Part shown: positions 16,087-24,988 of the stretch, piece by piece
Numbering within the stretch: the first letter of the stretch is position 1
How the letters are laid out: each line of letters begins with the position of its first letter
Origin: an uncultured Roseburia sp.
GTDB lineage: Bacteria; Bacillota; Clostridia; Lachnospirales; Lachnospiraceae
Direction: 5' to 3'
NCBI GenBank assembly: GCA_947174805.1
Contig: CAMWKH010000009.1
Location: 1-64,000 of the forward strand
DNA length: 64,000 nucleotides
The notes under the pieces: generated by a model
Databases searched by the model: none
What the model was told of the DNA's origin: nothing
Seen by the model: the letters and a program-made list of their open reading frames with translations, nothing else
Translations under genes and position numbers: made by a program

Positions 16087-17182
16087 ATTTGTGATAAAAG
16101 TCACAAATTCCCTGAATATTTGCAGTCATATTTAACATCAGCGCATCTAAAACTGTAAGCGCCGCCATGCTCTCCACCACTACAACGGCTCTTGGCACAA
16201 TCACCGGGTCATGGCGTCCCTTGATGGAAACGGAAATGTCTTCCCCGGATTTCTTCACAGTGTTTTGCTGTGAGGAGATGGAGGGGGTTGGTTTAATGGC
16301 AGCCCTGAAAACGATGGTGTCTCCGTCGCTGATGCCTCCCAATACCCCGCCGGAATGGTTGGTGCGTTTCTTAACATTTCCCTGGGCGTCATAATAGAAG
16401 CTGTCATTGTTGACGCTGCCCCTTAAAGTGGCGGCGGCAAATCCGTCCCCTATTTCAAAGCCTTTTACTGCCCCCACAGACAAAACTGCCTTGGCGAGAT
16501 TTGCATCCAGTTTCTCAAATACCGGGTCTCCGATGCCTGTGGGCATACCGGATATCCGGCACTCGATAATGCCGCCCGAGGAATCCTGTTTCCGCATACA
16601 GTCATTCAAATAATTCTGCGCCTGCTTCGCTGCGTCTGCATCCGGCATGTAAAGAGGATTGTTAGTAATTGTCTCAGGGTCAAAGGACTGGATTGTAACC
16701 GGGCCTATGGATTTTGTGTAAGCCATTACAGTGATGCCCAGCTGTTCTAATATTTTGGCGGCAACGGCCCCCGCTGCCACCCTGCCGATGGTTTCCCGGC
16801 CGGAGGAGCGTCCTCCTCCCCGGTAATCCCGGAACCCGTATTTCTCGTCAAAGGTAAAATCGGCATGTCCGGGACGGTAGTAGCCTGCAATTTCACTGTA
16901 GTCCCTGGACAGCTGGTTCTCATTCAATACCAGCAGGGAGATGGGACATCCGGTGGTCCTGCCCCCAAATACCCCGGAGAGGATTTCCACGGAATCGTCT
17001 TCTTTCCGGGGGGTGGTATACTGGGACTGTCCGGGTTTTCTTCTGTTGAGATAAATCTGGATATCTTCCTCTTTCAATGCCACCCCTGCGGGGCAGCCGT
17101 CAATTACCACGCCGATTCCCCTGCCGTGGGATTCGCCCCAGGTGGTAATTTTAAAAATTGTTCCTAATGTTGAACCTGCCAT
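16085..17182 (-). CDS. aroC: Chorismate synthase
   Basis: A 365-residue chorismate synthase, which converts 5-enolpyruvylshikimate 3-phosphate to chorismate using reduced FMN, the last common step of aromatic amino acid synthesis. Visible motifs are STLGTIFKITTWGESHGRGIG at the N-terminus, GHADFTFDEKYGFRDYRGGGRSSGRET, the Gly-rich GGVLGGISDG and C-terminal RHDPVIVPRAVVV. The start at 17182 is set by AGGAGG at 17186-17191 (minus strand) and by family alignment; the open frame runs on to 17404 without a good start. It stands alone, without other aro genes in the window. Confidence 0.96.
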   Translation of the reverse strand: MAGSTLGTIFKITTWGESHGRGIGVVIDGCPAGVALKEEDIQIYLNRRKPGQSQYTTPRKEDDSVEILSGVFGGRTTGCPISLLVLNENQLSRDYSEIAGYYRPGHADFTFDEKYGFRDYRGGGRSSGRETIGRVAAGAVAAKILEQLGITVMAYTKSIGPVTIQSFDPETITNNPLYMPDADAAKQAQNYLNDCMRKQDSSGGIIECRISGMPTGIGDPVFEKLDANLAKAVLSVGAVKGFEIGDGFAAATLRGSVNNDSFYYDAQGNVKKRTNHSGGVLGGISDGDTIVFRAAIKPTPSISSQQNTVKKSGEDISVSIKGRHDPVIVPRAVVVVESMAALTVLDALMLNMTANIQGICDFYHK

Positions 17183-17305
17183 ATAAACCTCCTGTCTGCC
17201 TGTAAGCAGCCATCTCTTCCTGCTTTTTTTGCATCGTCCTATATGAAAGATTATATAGCTTTTTCTGCCGGGATTCAAGGCTTTCCAAATATCTGAAAAA
17301 AGTTC

Positions 17306-17334
17306 TTTCCATATGGTAAATGTTGTGCTATAAT
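17306..17334 (+). promoter_or_regulatory. Sigma-A promoter of the SCIFF gene
   Basis: TTTCCA (17306-17311), 17 bases, TATAAT (17329-17334), about 60 bases before the SCIFF start. Confidence 0.7.
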
Positions 17335-17395
17335 AGCAAAGATATATCGGGCAGATTCCTGCCCAAATAACTTTGAAAAGAAAAAGGAGAACAGT

Positions 17396-17539
17396 ATGAA
17401 ACACGTAAAAACATTAAATACAAAGAGATTACAGAACACATTGAAAAAAGGCGGATGCGGTGAGTGCCAGACCTCCTGCCAGTCAGCCTGCAAGACTTCC
17501 TGTACCGTGGGAAATCAGACCTGCGAGCAGTCAAAATAG
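17396..17539 (+). CDS. scfA: SCIFF ranthipeptide precursor (six cysteines in forty-five)
   Basis: A 47-residue precursor peptide. It has the nearly invariant SCIFF leader (KTLNTKRLQNTLKKGG) and a core GGCGECQTSCQSACKTSC plus one later Cys, giving six cysteines. SCIFF peptides are universal in Clostridia; the radical SAM enzyme next door forms thioether bonds from Cys sulfur to the gamma carbon of Thr in the core. The ATG at 17396 follows AAAGGAGA at 17383-17390. The biological role of the mature ranthipeptide is not settled, with quorum-like signalling proposed. The gene is separated from scfB by a small hairpin, allowing more precursor than enzyme. Confidence 0.97.
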   Translation: MKHVKTLNTKRLQNTLKKGGCGECQTSCQSACKTSCTVGNQTCEQSK

Positions 17540-17562
17540 GAAACTGTAGAGTAAGAGCAGAC

Positions 17563-17585
17563 GACCGCCCGCCCAGCGTGCGGTC
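17563..17585 (+). terminator. Hairpin between the SCIFF gene and its maturase
   Basis: GACCGC (17563-17568) pairs with GCGGTC (17580-17585) and is followed by ATTTCGTTGTTG. The T-run is poor, so it is more likely a partial terminator or 3'-end stabiliser that makes peptide mRNA exceed scfB mRNA. Confidence 0.5.
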
Positions 17586-17658
17586 ATTTCGTTGTTGCCT
17601 GGCCGTTTGATAAAACTGAAACAGGCATTTGCACTATTTTCAGAAAGAGAGTAATACA

Positions 17659-19029
17659 GTGGTTCATCAATTTAAAAATAACGGATATAATATTCTTTTG
17701 GATGTGAACAGCGGAGCCATCCATGTGGTGGACGATGTGGTCTACGATGTGGTTTTGCTGTGGGAATCTTTAAGCCAGAAGGAGATTTTGGATAAACTGA
17801 GGGACAGATACCAAGAGGAAGAGCTTTCCGAGGCCATAGAGGAGGTTGCCTCCTTGGTGGATGGGGGAGAGCTTTTTACAAAGGATGAGTACAAGGATTA
17901 CGTCATGGATTTCAAAAAGCGTCCCACTGTGGTGAAAGCCCTTTGCCTGCACATTGCTCACGACTGCAATCTGGCATGTAAATACTGCTTTGCAGAGGAA
18001 GGGGAATATCACGGGAGAAGGGCTCTTATGTCCTTTGAAGTGGGAAAAGCCGCCCTGGATTTTCTCATTGAAAACTCCGGCAGCAGAAGAAATCTGGAAG
18101 TGGATTTTTTTGGCGGGGAGCCCACTTTAAATTTCCAGGTGGTAAAAGATTTGGTGGCATACGGCAGAGAGCAGGAGAAGATTCACAATAAGAATTTCCG
18201 TTTTACCCTTACAACCAACGGAGTCCTGTTAAATGAGGAGATTATGGAGTTTGCCAATAAAGAGATGGCAAACGTGGTGTTGAGCATTGACGGCAGAAAG
18301 GAAGTCAATGACTATATGCGTCCCTTTCCGGGGGGAGCGGGCAGCTATGATGTAATCATTCCTAAATTTCAGAAATTTGCGGAGAGCAGGAATCAGAAAA
18401 ACTATTATGTGCGGGGGACTTTTACTCATCACAATTTGGATTTTTCTAAGGATGTGCTGCACTTGGCTGATTTGGGATTTCAACAGATATCCGTCGAGCC
18501 TGTGGTGGCGGAGGAGACAGAGAGTTACGCCATAAAGGAGGAAGATCTGCCCCGCCTGTTAAAGGAATACGATATCCTGGCGGCGGAGATGGCAAAGAGG
18601 AGAGAACAGGGTAATCCTTTTACTTTCTTCCATTTTATGATTGATTTGGAGGGAGGGCCCTGTGTGGCGAAAAGACTCTCCGGCTGCGGCTCCGGCACGG
18701 AATACCTTGCTGTGACCCCTTGGGGGGATTTATATCCCTGCCATCAGTTTGTGGGCAAGGAGGACTTTTGTATGGGCAATGTGAAGACGGGGATTGTCCG
18801 GACAGATATCCAGGATGAATTTAAAAGCTGCAATGTGTATGCGAAAGAAAAATGCAGGGAATGTTTTGCCAGGTTTTACTGCAGCGGCGGCTGTGCCGCC
18901 AATTCCTACAATTTCCACGGGGATATACATAGTGCGTATTCCATCGGCTGTGAGATGGAGAAAAAGCGGGTGGAGTGTGCCATTATGTTAAAAGCGGCAG
19001 AAGCATTTTCAGATTCAGAAGTAAAGTGA
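17659..19029 (+). CDS. scfB: SCIFF radical SAM maturase
   Basis: A 456-residue radical SAM/SPASM enzyme that installs the thioether crosslinks in the SCIFF peptide. The N-terminal peptide-recognition region begins VHQFKNNGYNILLDVNSGA; the SAM cluster motif is HDCNLACKYCFAEEGEY; the SPASM auxiliary-cluster cysteines lie in PWGDLYPCHQFVG, KEKCRECFARFYCSGGCA and the late IGCEMEKKR. The GTG at 17659 with AAAGAGAG eight bases upstream fits the family N-terminus better than the TTG at 17629. The secDF gene starts ten bases later, an arrangement seen widely in Clostridia. Confidence 0.96.
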   Translation: MVHQFKNNGYNILLDVNSGAIHVVDDVVYDVVLLWESLSQKEILDKLRDRYQEEELSEAIEEVASLVDGGELFTKDEYKDYVMDFKKRPTVVKALCLHIAHDCNLACKYCFAEEGEYHGRRALMSFEVGKAALDFLIENSGSRRNLEVDFFGGEPTLNFQVVKDLVAYGREQEKIHNKNFRFTLTTNGVLLNEEIMEFANKEMANVVLSIDGRKEVNDYMRPFPGGAGSYDVIIPKFQKFAESRNQKNYYVRGTFTHHNLDFSKDVLHLADLGFQQISVEPVVAEETESYAIKEEDLPRLLKEYDILAAEMAKRREQGNPFTFFHFMIDLEGGPCVAKRLSGCGSGTEYLAVTPWGDLYPCHQFVGKEDFCMGNVKTGIVRTDIQDEFKSCNVYAKEKCRECFARFYCSGGCAANSYNFHGDIHSAYSIGCEMEKKRVECAIMLKAAEAFSDSEVK

Positions 19030-19039
19030 GGTTACAGAA

Positions 19040-21202
19040 ATGAAGAACAAATTCAACAAAAACAAAGGAATTGCGTTTTTTCTCATTACTTTGTTGATCA
19101 TTGCCGGGCTTGGCTACTATTCTTTTGTGATTCTCTCCTCCACAGGGGTTGGGGAGAACAAAAGCATTAAGCTGGGGCTTGACCTTGCGGGGGGCGTGAG
19201 CATTACCTACCAGATAGAAAGTGAAAATCCCTCGAAGGAGGATATCAACGATACCATTTACAAGCTGCAGAAGCGTGTGGAAGGCTACAGCACAGAAGCA
19301 GTAGTCTACCAGGAGGGAGACGACCGTATTACCGTGGAAATTCCCGGAGTCACAGATGCCAATGAAATACTGGAGGAGTTGGGAAAACCGGGTTCTCTGG
19401 AGTTTCAGACCTCCGACGGGGAAGTTTTTATGACAGGGGATATGGTAGCGGATGCCCAGGCGGCAACGATTACCAACAACATGGGAAATAAGGAACATGT
19501 GGTGGAGCTGAAGCTGACAGAGGAGGGTGCAAAGGTTTTTGCAGACATGACCACGGAAAACGTGGGAAATATCCTTCCCATTGTCTATGACGAGCAGGTA
19601 ATCAGCGACCCTGTGGTAAATGAGCCCATTACAGGGGGAACGGCACAGATTTCCGGCCAGTCCACTTTTGAAGAGGCAAGCCAGCTTGCCACTTATATCC
19701 GTACAGGATCCCTCTCCCTGGTGTTAAATGAGATGCGTTCCCAGGTGGTGGGGGCACAGCTTGGAAGCGATGCCATTTCTTCCAGTTTAAAGGCGGCGGC
19801 TATAGGCCTGATACTGGTTATGGTGTTTATGATTGCCTTTTACTTTGTTCCCGGTGTGGTGGCGTCCATGGCACTTGTCATTTACACAGAGCTTATCATT
19901 GCCATTTTGTATCTCTTTGAAGTGACCCTTACCCTGCCGGGTATCGCAGGTATTATTCTCTCCATCGGTATGGCGGTGGATGCCAATGTGGTAATCTTCG
20001 GCCGTATCAGAGAGGAAATCGCCACGGGAAAAACCGTGTCCACCTCCATTGACATCGGATTTAAAAAGGCAATGTCCGCCATTGTAGACGGAAACATTAC
20101 CACTTTGATTGCAGCCCTTGTGCTGGGACTTTTGGGCTCCGGCACGGTGAAGGGATTTGCCATCACACTGGCCATCGGTATTATTTTGTCTATGTTTACA
20201 GCGCTGGTTGTCACAAGAGTGATTATGAATTCCCTGTTTGCCATGGGGCTTAGGGGGGAAAAACTCTACGGCAAGGCAAAAGAGAGAAAGGTTATGCCTT
20301 TTGTGGAAAAACGTTTTTTGTTTTTTGGCATTTCCATTGCAATTATTGCCGTAGGATTTATCACCATGGGCGTGTACGGCTCTAAGGGCAGCGCTTTAAA
20401 TTACGGCTTGGATTTTAAGGGCGGTACATCCACCACGGTTCCCTTTGAGAAGAGTTATACCATAGAGCAGATTGATTCTGAGATGGTTCCCCTTGTGTCA
20501 GGGGTAACGGGGGACAGCGATGTGCAGACCACCCAGGTACAGGGAAGCAGCCAGGTGATTTTTAAGACCAGAACCTTAAGCCTGAAAGAGCGTGAAGAAC
20601 TAAATAAAGTCTTTGTGGACAACTACGGGGTAAATGAAAATGATATTCAGTCCGAGAGCATCAGCTCCGCCATCAGCTCCGAAATGCGGGGAGATGCGGT
20701 GAAAGCAGTGATAATTGCGGTTATCTGCATGTTAATTTACATCTGGTTTCGGTTCAGCGATGCCAGGTTTGCCGTCAGCGCCATTGCAGCCCTTGTACAT
20801 GATGTGCTTATGGTGCTTGTCTGCTATGCACTGGTTCGTATCTCCGTGGGAGGCACTTTTATCGCATGTATGCTGACAATCATCGGTTACTCTATCAATG
20901 ATACCATTGTTATTTTTGACCGTGTCAGGGAGAATGCAAGGGGAAAAAATATTAAGGAAGTGGCAGTTTTGGCTGAGATTTCCAATAAGAGCCTAACCCA
21001 GACCTTGAGCAGAAGCATTAACACAAGTATTACCACATTTATTATGATTTTTATGCTGTGGCTTCTTGGGGTGGCATCGATCCGTGATTTTGCTCTGCCC
21101 ATTATGGTAGGCCTTATCAGCGGAACCTATTCGTCCGTGTGTATTTCCACAGAGCTGTGGTATGTGCTTAAAAGAAAATTCGGTAAAAATAAAGTAGCTT
21201 AG
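19040..21202 (+). CDS. secDF: Fused protein-export subunit SecDF
   Basis: A 720-residue natural fusion of SecD and SecF, the RND-type accessory subunits that use proton motive force to complete Sec translocation. The SecD half starts with a membrane segment (residues 10-33), the [15 protein letters not shown] motif, a short P1 region with RITVEIPGV, and [18 protein letters not shown] in TM4. The SecF half starts near residue 425 with its own membrane segment and [11 protein letters not shown], then [20 protein letters not shown]. Twelve membrane segments are expected. It directly follows scfB and probably shares the transcript. Confidence 0.95.
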   Translation: MKNKFNKNKGIAFFLITLLIIAGLGYYSFVILSSTGVGENKSIKLGLDLAGGVSITYQIESENPSKEDINDTIYKLQKRVEGYSTEAVVYQEGDDRITVEIPGVTDANEILEELGKPGSLEFQTSDGEVFMTGDMVADAQAATITNNMGNKEHVVELKLTEEGAKVFADMTTENVGNILPIVYDEQVISDPVVNEPITGGTAQISGQSTFEEASQLATYIRTGSLSLVLNEMRSQVVGAQLGSDAISSSLKAAAIGLILVMVFMIAFYFVPGVVASMALVIYTELIIAILYLFEVTLTLPGIAGIILSIGMAVDANVVIFGRIREEIATGKTVSTSIDIGFKKAMSAIVDGNITTLIAALVLGLLGSGTVKGFAITLAIGIILSMFTALVVTRVIMNSLFAMGLRGEKLYGKAKERKVMPFVEKRFLFFGISIAIIAVGFITMGVYGSKGSALNYGLDFKGGTSTTVPFEKSYTIEQIDSEMVPLVSGVTGDSDVQTTQVQGSSQVIFKTRTLSLKEREELNKVFVDNYGVNENDIQSESISSAISSEMRGDAVKAVIIAVICMLIYIWFRFSDARFAVSAIAALVHDVLMVLVCYALVRISVGGTFIACMLTIIGYSINDTIVIFDRVRENARGKNIKEVAVLAEISNKSLTQTLSRSINTSITTFIMIFMLWLLGVASIRDFALPIMVGLISGTYSSVCISTELWYVLKRKFGKNKVA

Positions 21203-21227
21203 AAATTGTGTGAATGGGAGGAATAAA

Positions 21228-22466
21228 ATGTATACATTTGAGGATATTCAAAAGGTTGACATGGAAGTGGCAGATGCCATTACCGCTGAATTTGACAGGC
21301 AAAACAGCCATATTGAGCTGATTGCCTCTGAAAACTGGGTGAGCCCGGCAGTGATGTCTGCCATGGGCAGCGTGCTCACCAACAAGTATGCGGAAGGGTA
21401 TCCGGGAAAGCGGTATTACGGCGGATGCGACTGCGTGGATGTGGTGGAAGATTTGGCCAGGGAGAGGGCAAAAAAGCTTTTCGGCTGTGAGTATGCCAAT
21501 GTACAGCCCCACTCCGGCGCCCAGGCAAATATGGCAGTGCAGTTTGCCATCTTAAAGCCGGGGGATACGGTGATGGGCATGAACTTAGACCACGGCGGAC
21601 ATTTAACCCACGGAAGCCCTGTAAACTTTTCAGGCTCCTATTTCCACATTGTGCCCTACGGCGTAAATGATGACGGTTTTATCGACTACGACAAAGTGAT
21701 GGAAATCGCCATGGACTGTAAGCCAAAAATGATTATCGCAGGGGCAAGCGCCTATGCGAGAGCCATTGACTTTAAAAAGTTCCGTGAAATTGCAGACAAA
21801 TGCGGCGCTGTTTTGATGGTGGATATGGCCCATATTGCAGGGCTTGTGGCGGCAGGGCTCCATGAAAGCCCCATAAATTATGCGGATGTGGTGACTACAA
21901 CTACGCACAAAACTTTAAGGGGGCCCAGGGGAGGCATGATCCTCTGCAACAAAGAGGCAGCGGAAAAATATAATTTTAATAAGGCAATTTTCCCCGGCAC
22001 CCAGGGAGGGCCTTTGATGCATGTCATAGCGGCCAAGGCAGTGTGCTTTCAGGAGGCGTTGCAGCCGGAATTTAAAGAGTATGCAAAAAACGTGGTAGAA
22101 AATGCCCAGGCTTTGTGCAGCGGCCTGAAAAAAAGAGGGATAAAGATTGTGTCCGACGGAACGGACAATCATTTGATGCTGGTGGATTTAACTCCTTTAA
22201 ACCTTACAGGGAAAGAAGTGGAAAAACTGTTGGATTCTGTCAATATTACCTGCAATAAGAATACGATTCCCAACGACCCAAAATCTCCCTTTGTCACCAG
22301 CGGAATCCGCATCGGGACACCTGCAGTAACCTCCAGAGGCTTAAACACAGAGGATATGGACCAGATTGCAGAAGCCATAGCCCTTATGTTAAAAGAGGGA
22401 GATGCCAAGGCAGAGGAAGCAAAAGCTATTGTAAAGGCATTGACGGAGAAATACCCTCTGAGATAA
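21228..22466 (+). CDS. glyA: Serine hydroxymethyltransferase
   Basis: A 412-residue PLP enzyme interconverting serine and glycine with tetrahydrofolate, the main source of one-carbon units. Characteristic blocks: [57 protein letters not shown] and the PLP lysine in [19 protein letters not shown] 21228 has GGGAGGA at 21215-21221; the in-frame GTG at 21210 is less likely. It follows secDF by 25 bases and is probably the last gene of the SCIFF operon, with a terminator at 22570-22611. Confidence 0.96.
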   Translation: MYTFEDIQKVDMEVADAITAEFDRQNSHIELIASENWVSPAVMSAMGSVLTNKYAEGYPGKRYYGGCDCVDVVEDLARERAKKLFGCEYANVQPHSGAQANMAVQFAILKPGDTVMGMNLDHGGHLTHGSPVNFSGSYFHIVPYGVNDDGFIDYDKVMEIAMDCKPKMIIAGASAYARAIDFKKFREIADKCGAVLMVDMAHIAGLVAAGLHESPINYADVVTTTTHKTLRGPRGGMILCNKEAAEKYNFNKAIFPGTQGGPLMHVIAAKAVCFQEALQPEFKEYAKNVVENAQALCSGLKKRGIKIVSDGTDNHLMLVDLTPLNLTGKEVEKLLDSVNITCNKNTIPNDPKSPFVTSGIRIGTPAVTSRGLNTEDMDQIAEAIALMLKEGDAKAEEAKAIVKALTEKYPLR

Positions 22467-22545
22467 TAGATGGAGCCTGTGAGCGCTAAAAGGCCTTGAG
22501 ACTGGGCTGGACACACAATATTCATAGAAAATTAAGAAAGAAAAT

Positions 22546-22574
22546 TTGCATTTGTAAAAATATAGTGTTAAGAT
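22546..22574 (+). promoter_or_regulatory. Putative promoter of the ABC exporter operon
   Basis: TTGCAT (22546-22551), 17 bases, TAAGAT (22569-22574). It lies in the 195-base gap after glyA and points to the adaptor gene at 22662. Its -10 overlaps the upstream arm of the glyA terminator. Confidence 0.5.
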
Positions 22575-22611
22575 GGTTACGGACTGGAAGTTGTTCGCAG
22601 CCATCTTTTTT
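22570..22611 (+). terminator. Rho-independent terminator after glyA
   Basis: AAGATGG (22570-22576) pairs with CCATCTT (22601-22607), the stem continuing inward with a wobble and a mismatch, followed by a run of T residues. It should stop read-through from glyA. Confidence 0.6.
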
Positions 22612-22661
22612 GTTGTGTGGAATGGCCACAGGCAAAGTTGTGATATATTTAGGAGGAACCT

Positions 22662-24290
22662 ATGAGTAAAAAGAAAGTTGGAATCATTATTGGAACAGTT
22701 GCAGTGATTGCGGCGGCAGCGGCAGTTGCAGTTTGGAAATTCGGCGGAAATATGGGCCATGACAGCAAAGACAGGGTCTATGTGGAAAAGGTGTCTGCCA
22801 TTATGGGAAGTTCAGCGGGAATGCAGAACCGTTATTCCGGACTGGTTCAGCCCCAGAAAACCGTGGATATCACAGCGGATTCTGAGAGGACGATAAAAGA
22901 ATTTCTGGTGAAAGAGGGGGATACCGTGGAGGAGGGAACACCCCTGTTTGTCTATGACACGGAAGATTTGGAAATGGAACTTCAGCAGGCAAAGCTGGAA
23001 ATCGAGAACCAGGATTTGGAAATCAGCGGATACAGAAGCCAGATTGCAGAGCTGGAAAAAGAGAGAAATGCGGCCAGCGAGGACGGGAAATTTGAGTATA
23101 CCACTCAGATTCAGTCTGTTCAGACGCAAATCCGTCAGGCGGAATATGAGAAATCCAGCAAAAAACTGGACATAGATAAAATTCAGGCAAAGATAGACAA
23201 TTCGGAGGTGGCCAGCACGGCGGAGGGCGTGATCAAGACGTTAAACGACCCCAAGACAAGCGACAATAACAATATGGGGGGAGACAGCAATGCAACCATC
23301 TCCATTATGGTAACGGGAACCTACCGGGTGAAGGGAACGCTGGATGAACAGACCATAAATGCAGTTTCCCCGGGGAGCCGTGTGATTATCCGCTCCCGTG
23401 TGGATGAGACACAGACCTGGAACGGTACTGTGGATAATATAGACACAGGGGAGACGGCGGGGAATGATTCGGATGAGATGTTTTCCTACAGCGGAGGGGA
23501 CGACAGTGAAAATTCCGCCAGCAAATATCCTTTTTACATATCTCTTGACAGTGCAGAGGGGTTGATTTTGGGACAGCATGTGCTCATTGAGCTGGACCAG
23601 GGCCAGGCGGAGGAAAAAGAAGGATTGTGGCTTTATGCAAGTTATATTGTCATGGGGGAAGGGGAGAACGGAAATGAATCTCTGACCATGGACGGGAGTA
23701 CAGATATTGGCGGGGAGGCTCTGTTTGGCACGGAGACTGACTTTGGCGGGGAGGCTCTGTTTGACACGGAGACTGACTTTGGCGGGGAAGCCCTGTTTGA
23801 CACGGAGACAGGATTCGATGCCCTGGCGGACACAGGTACTGATATAGATATGACAGGTGGTACAGGTTTCACGGCAGCCGCAGGAGAGGCTTTTGTGTGG
23901 GCGGATGACGGCAATGGAAAACTGATTAAAAAATCCGTGGTGCTTGGTGAGTATGATCCCATGATGGATGAATACCAGATTGTATCCGGCCTGACGGAAA
24001 ATGACTATATTGCCTTTCCAATGGAAGGGTTGTATGAGGGAATTATTACGGTTACAGACCAGGAGGATGTTGACTATTCTTCCGGACTGTACAATCAGGA
24101 GAGTACGGAATCCCTGGATGAGTTTGGCACAGAGATGCTGGACGAGAACTGGGGTGACGAGGAGACCATGTTTGATGAAAGCAACATAAATATCGATGAG
24201 TTTGGCACGGAAAAGGTATATCCTATGGATATTACAGATTTTGAAAACGGGGAAGAGGAAGGCTCCGGTACGGAGGAGGTGTCGGAATGA
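22662..24290 (+). CDS. ABC exporter adaptor 1 (HlyD/MacA/YknX-like) with internal repeats
   Basis: A 542-residue membrane fusion protein. One N-terminal membrane segment (residues 5-25), a biotinyl-lipoyl-like part with KEFLVKEGDTVEEGTPLF (about 82-99), an alpha-hairpin of about 80 residues with strong coiled-coil character (QQAKLEIENQDLEISGYRSQ) and a beta-barrel part with RVKGTLDEQTINAVSPGS. Unusual are an acidic insert at about 340-400 with three tandem 12-residue repeats (GGEALFDTETDF) and an acidic C-terminal tail of about 90 residues. It is the first gene of an adaptor-ATPase-adaptor-permease operon; GGAGGA at 22651-22656 is the ribosome binding site. Confidence 0.85.
   Translation: MSKKKVGIIIGTVAVIAAAAAVAVWKFGGNMGHDSKDRVYVEKVSAIMGSSAGMQNRYSGLVQPQKTVDITADSERTIKEFLVKEGDTVEEGTPLFVYDTEDLEMELQQAKLEIENQDLEISGYRSQIAELEKERNAASEDGKFEYTTQIQSVQTQIRQAEYEKSSKKLDIDKIQAKIDNSEVASTAEGVIKTLNDPKTSDNNNMGGDSNATISIMVTGTYRVKGTLDEQTINAVSPGSRVIIRSRVDETQTWNGTVDNIDTGETAGNDSDEMFSYSGGDDSENSASKYPFYISLDSAEGLILGQHVLIELDQGQAEEKEGLWLYASYIVMGEGENGNESLTMDGSTDIGGEALFGTETDFGGEALFDTETDFGGEALFDTETGFDALADTGTDIDMTGGTGFTAAAGEAFVWADDGNGKLIKKSVVLGEYDPMMDEYQIVSGLTENDYIAFPMEGLYEGIITVTDQEDVDYSSGLYNQESTESLDEFGTEMLDENWGDEETMFDESNINIDEFGTEKVYPMDITDFENGEEEGSGTEEVSE
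23709..23816 (+). repeat. Three tandem 36-bp repeats within adaptor 1
   Basis: Units at 23709-23744, 23745-23780 and 23781-23816, each coding a 12-residue unit GGEALF(G/D)TET(D/G)F. The first two copies differ by only two bases; the third has several changes. Being in frame, copy number can change by recombination without breaking the gene. Confidence 0.95.
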
Positions 24291-24988
24291 TATTGGATTT
24301 GCAGCATATTTTTAAGGACTACAATCAGGATAAGCTTGTGGTGCCTGTGCTGAAGGATGTAAACCTCCAGGTGGAGGAGGGGGAATATGTGGCGATTATG
24401 GGCCCCTCCGGTTCCGGGAAAACTACCTTGATGAACATTATCGGCTGTTTGGACCGTCCCACTTCCGGGGCGTTTGAACTGGCAGGTACAGACATCCTCA
24501 CATTGAAGGATAAAGAACTCTCCAACGTGCGCTTAAACAGTATTGGTTTTGTATTTCAGAGTTTTCATCTGATGCCAAAGGAGACGGCTTTGGAAAATGT
24601 ATCCCTCCCCCTGAGTTATGCGGGGGTGAAAAAGAAAGAGAGAAAAGAGAGGGCTCTTAAGGCATTGACGAGAGTAGGACTTGAGGACCGTGCCACATTT
24701 ATGCCCACCCAGCTCTCCGGCGGTCAGAAACAGAGGGTGGCCATCGCAAGGGCAATGGTGAATAACCCCAAGATACTTTTGGCGGATGAGCCCACGGGAG
24801 CATTGGATTCCAAATCTGGGGCACAGATTATGGAATTATTTCAGAAATTAAACGACGAGGGAGTTACCATTGTCATGATTACCCATGACAGCAATATAGC
24901 CTCCCATGCAAAAAAGGTATATAACATTATAGACGGTGAAATCTCCCAGGCAGTAAAAAAGGAGGAGACCCATGAAGAAGAGAATTAA
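24287..24988 (+). CDS. ABC transporter ATP-binding protein (MacB/LolD/YknY type)
   Basis: A 233-residue ATPase of the MacB/LolD subfamily. Walker A is GPSGSGKTTLMN, the Q-loop region FVFQSFHLMP, signature LSGGQKQRVAIARAMV, Walker B ILLADEPTGALD and switch His in MITHDSN, so it should be active. It overlaps the adaptor 1 stop by four bases (ATGA) and adaptor 2 by 17 bases. With the permease at 26579 it forms a mechanotransmission-type exporter, usually for peptides, antibiotics or lipoprotein-like substrates. Confidence 0.94.
   Translation: MILDLQHIFKDYNQDKLVVPVLKDVNLQVEEGEYVAIMGPSGSGKTTLMNIIGCLDRPTSGAFELAGTDILTLKDKELSNVRLNSIGFVFQSFHLMPKETALENVSLPLSYAGVKKKERKERALKALTRVGLEDRATFMPTQLSGGQKQRVAIARAMVNNPKILLADEPTGALDSKSGAQIMELFQKLNDEGVTIVMITHDSNIASHAKKVYNIIDGEISQAVKKEETHEEEN

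Noticed and set aside
23709..23816. Regular 36-bp repeats that could suggest a CRISPR array
   Set aside because: No spacers, exact tandem units in frame inside a coding region.
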